Of a stretch of 6,657 nucleotides of DNA, positions 5,988-6,657 are shown piece by piece (position 1 is the stretch's first letter; every line of letters starts with the position of its first letter). Source of the stretch: Bacteroidales bacterium (lineage in GTDB: Bacteria; Bacteroidota; Bacteroidia; Bacteroidales; VadinHA17). A program made the translations under genes and the position numbers. The notes beneath the pieces are model-generated. The model searched no databases and was not told where the DNA came from. It saw nothing but the letters and a program-made list of their open reading frames with translations. The stretch spans positions 1 to 6,657 of the forward strand of contig JAKEGI010000059.1 of assembly GCA_022615595.1 (NCBI GenBank), read 5' to 3'.

Positions 5988-6657
5988 TTAATAGACTTGC
6001 AGGGTGCTACTCCTGACCGCCTCATTGTAAATACCGTCTTCCAGCTTTTGCAGAAAGTCATTCCTTCGGTTGTTAAGAATAATCGTCTTCACCTGCCCCC
6101 TGATATATTCGAATGGAGCAGTGCTGTTTCTCAGTCTGTATTCCCTTATGGCAATGAAGTAAACATACTTGTCGTCATTCATCTCTGCTGAACTGTTGCG
6201 TGTCAGCCATTCATCCTGCCTTTCAGACTCAAGCGGGACTTCCATCAGAAGCTGTGTGAATGTGATCCACTCATCATCAAAATCATCATACCTGAGTGCA
6301 AATTGCATGCAATAGTCTTCAAGCTCATGTATATCTTCAGTTTGTGATGATCGGTAAAGCCTGCGCACTTTATCCAGGTCAGGTGCCTCAGCCGGCAGCT
6401 TTATAAGCAGGGCCTTGACGATGTTCGAGTTAAGCGTGAAGGTGTTGATGTTACCAACATAGTAGTCCTGCATTTCGCTTTCGGTGACCACTGTATCCAT
6501 TTTCTGAATAATCATCTGCTGCTGGTACTGGTAAATAAGAAGGTTATTCCTCATCTCGCCCAGTTGCCTGTTTACTTCCGCCTTGTATTCAGCTGTAAGG
6601 TTCTGTTCGGCTCTCAGCGCGAGCAGTTCCTTGCGTGCCCAGCGACGAATGTAGCTC
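5988..6657 (-). CDS. SurA/PpiC-like isomerase-family protein, C-terminal part (N-terminus off the window)
   Basis: The frame is open to the window edge, giving 222 visible residues; the start lies beyond 6657. An internal ATG at 6554 is not taken as the start, because the upstream residues (SYIRRWARKELLALRAEQNL onward) continue the helical SurA_N-like pattern. Next come TVVTESEMQDYYVGN, where family members move from the chaperone helices to the isomerase domain, and NIVKALLIKLP, which stands in the place of the parvulin VRHILI strand but lacks its histidine. No SED/GGxxG-type motif is seen further on, so this parvulin-like domain is probably catalytically weak or a pure chaperone. It matches, from memory, a Bacteroidota protein usually annotated as peptidyl-prolyl isomerase next to surA. 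It ends 14 bases before the surA-type ATG, consistent with co-transcription. Confidence 0.75.
   Translation of the reverse strand, partial: SYIRRWARKELLALRAEQNLTAEYKAEVNRQLGEMRNNLLIYQYQQQMIIQKMDTVVTESEMQDYYVGNINTFTLNSNIVKALLIKLPAEAPDLDKVRRLYRSSQTEDIHELEDYCMQFALRYDDFDDEWITFTQLLMEVPLESERQDEWLTRNSSAEMNDDKYVYFIAIREYRLRNSTAPFEYIRGQVKTIILNNRRNDFLQKLEDGIYNEAVRSSTLQVY

Overview
The window reads as a chromosomal segment of a Bacteroidota bacterium, probably of the order Bacteroidales. Three things point there. Promoters fit the Bacteroidota form (TTTG, a spacer of about 19 bases, TAnnTTTG), with a clean TATATTTG at 2657-2664. There is little Shine-Dalgarno sequence before the starts. The gene families are typical of the phylum: the acidic DUF2795 protein, the OstA/LptA-like protein beside two SurA-like isomerases, and the 'GHGVHSPF' methyltransferase next to recG. 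All identifications come from reading motifs; no search was run.

Layout. 1-282 (-) is the start of recG, cut by the window edge. A 72-base gap with overlapping divergent promoters separates it from a class I methyltransferase (355-1191, +). Next on the + strand come a LolD/MacB-type ABC ATPase (1263-1976), a PduO/MMAB-type ATP:cob(I)alamin adenosyltransferase (2061-2606) and, from its own promoter, a 73-residue DUF2795 protein (2704-2925). The rest is a minus-strand, operon-like run: a SurA/PpiC-like isomerase (5988-6657, N-terminus off the window), a SurA-type isomerase with two parvulin domains (4624-5973) and an OstA/LptA-like protein (3044-4636). This run fits envelope biogenesis: periplasmic chaperoning of outer-membrane proteins plus lipopolysaccharide transport. 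The + genes look like housekeeping functions that merely sit together.

The most unusual content is not a gene. Between 660 and 3115 lie three clusters of short tandem repeats, mostly with an exact 7-base period, built as consecutive blocks of different unit types (GGTACAA, RGCTCAG, GGCAGTA, GGTCTGA, GACAAAA, GCTCCCT and an 8-base AGTCGCNN). One cluster lies inside the methyltransferase gene and encodes a heptapeptide repeat. One supplies the stop codon of the ABC ATPase and runs up to the start of the adenosyltransferase. One fills the gap between the convergent DUF2795 and OstA-like genes and encodes the last residues of the latter. The G-rich strand matches the sense strand of the adjacent gene in every block where this can be judged. 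Stop-free unit types occur where the array is translated; stop-containing types occur outside or exactly at a gene end. No repeats of this kind were seen from 3116 to the end. This resembles, by analogy only, the short tandemly repeated heptamers known from cyanobacteria.
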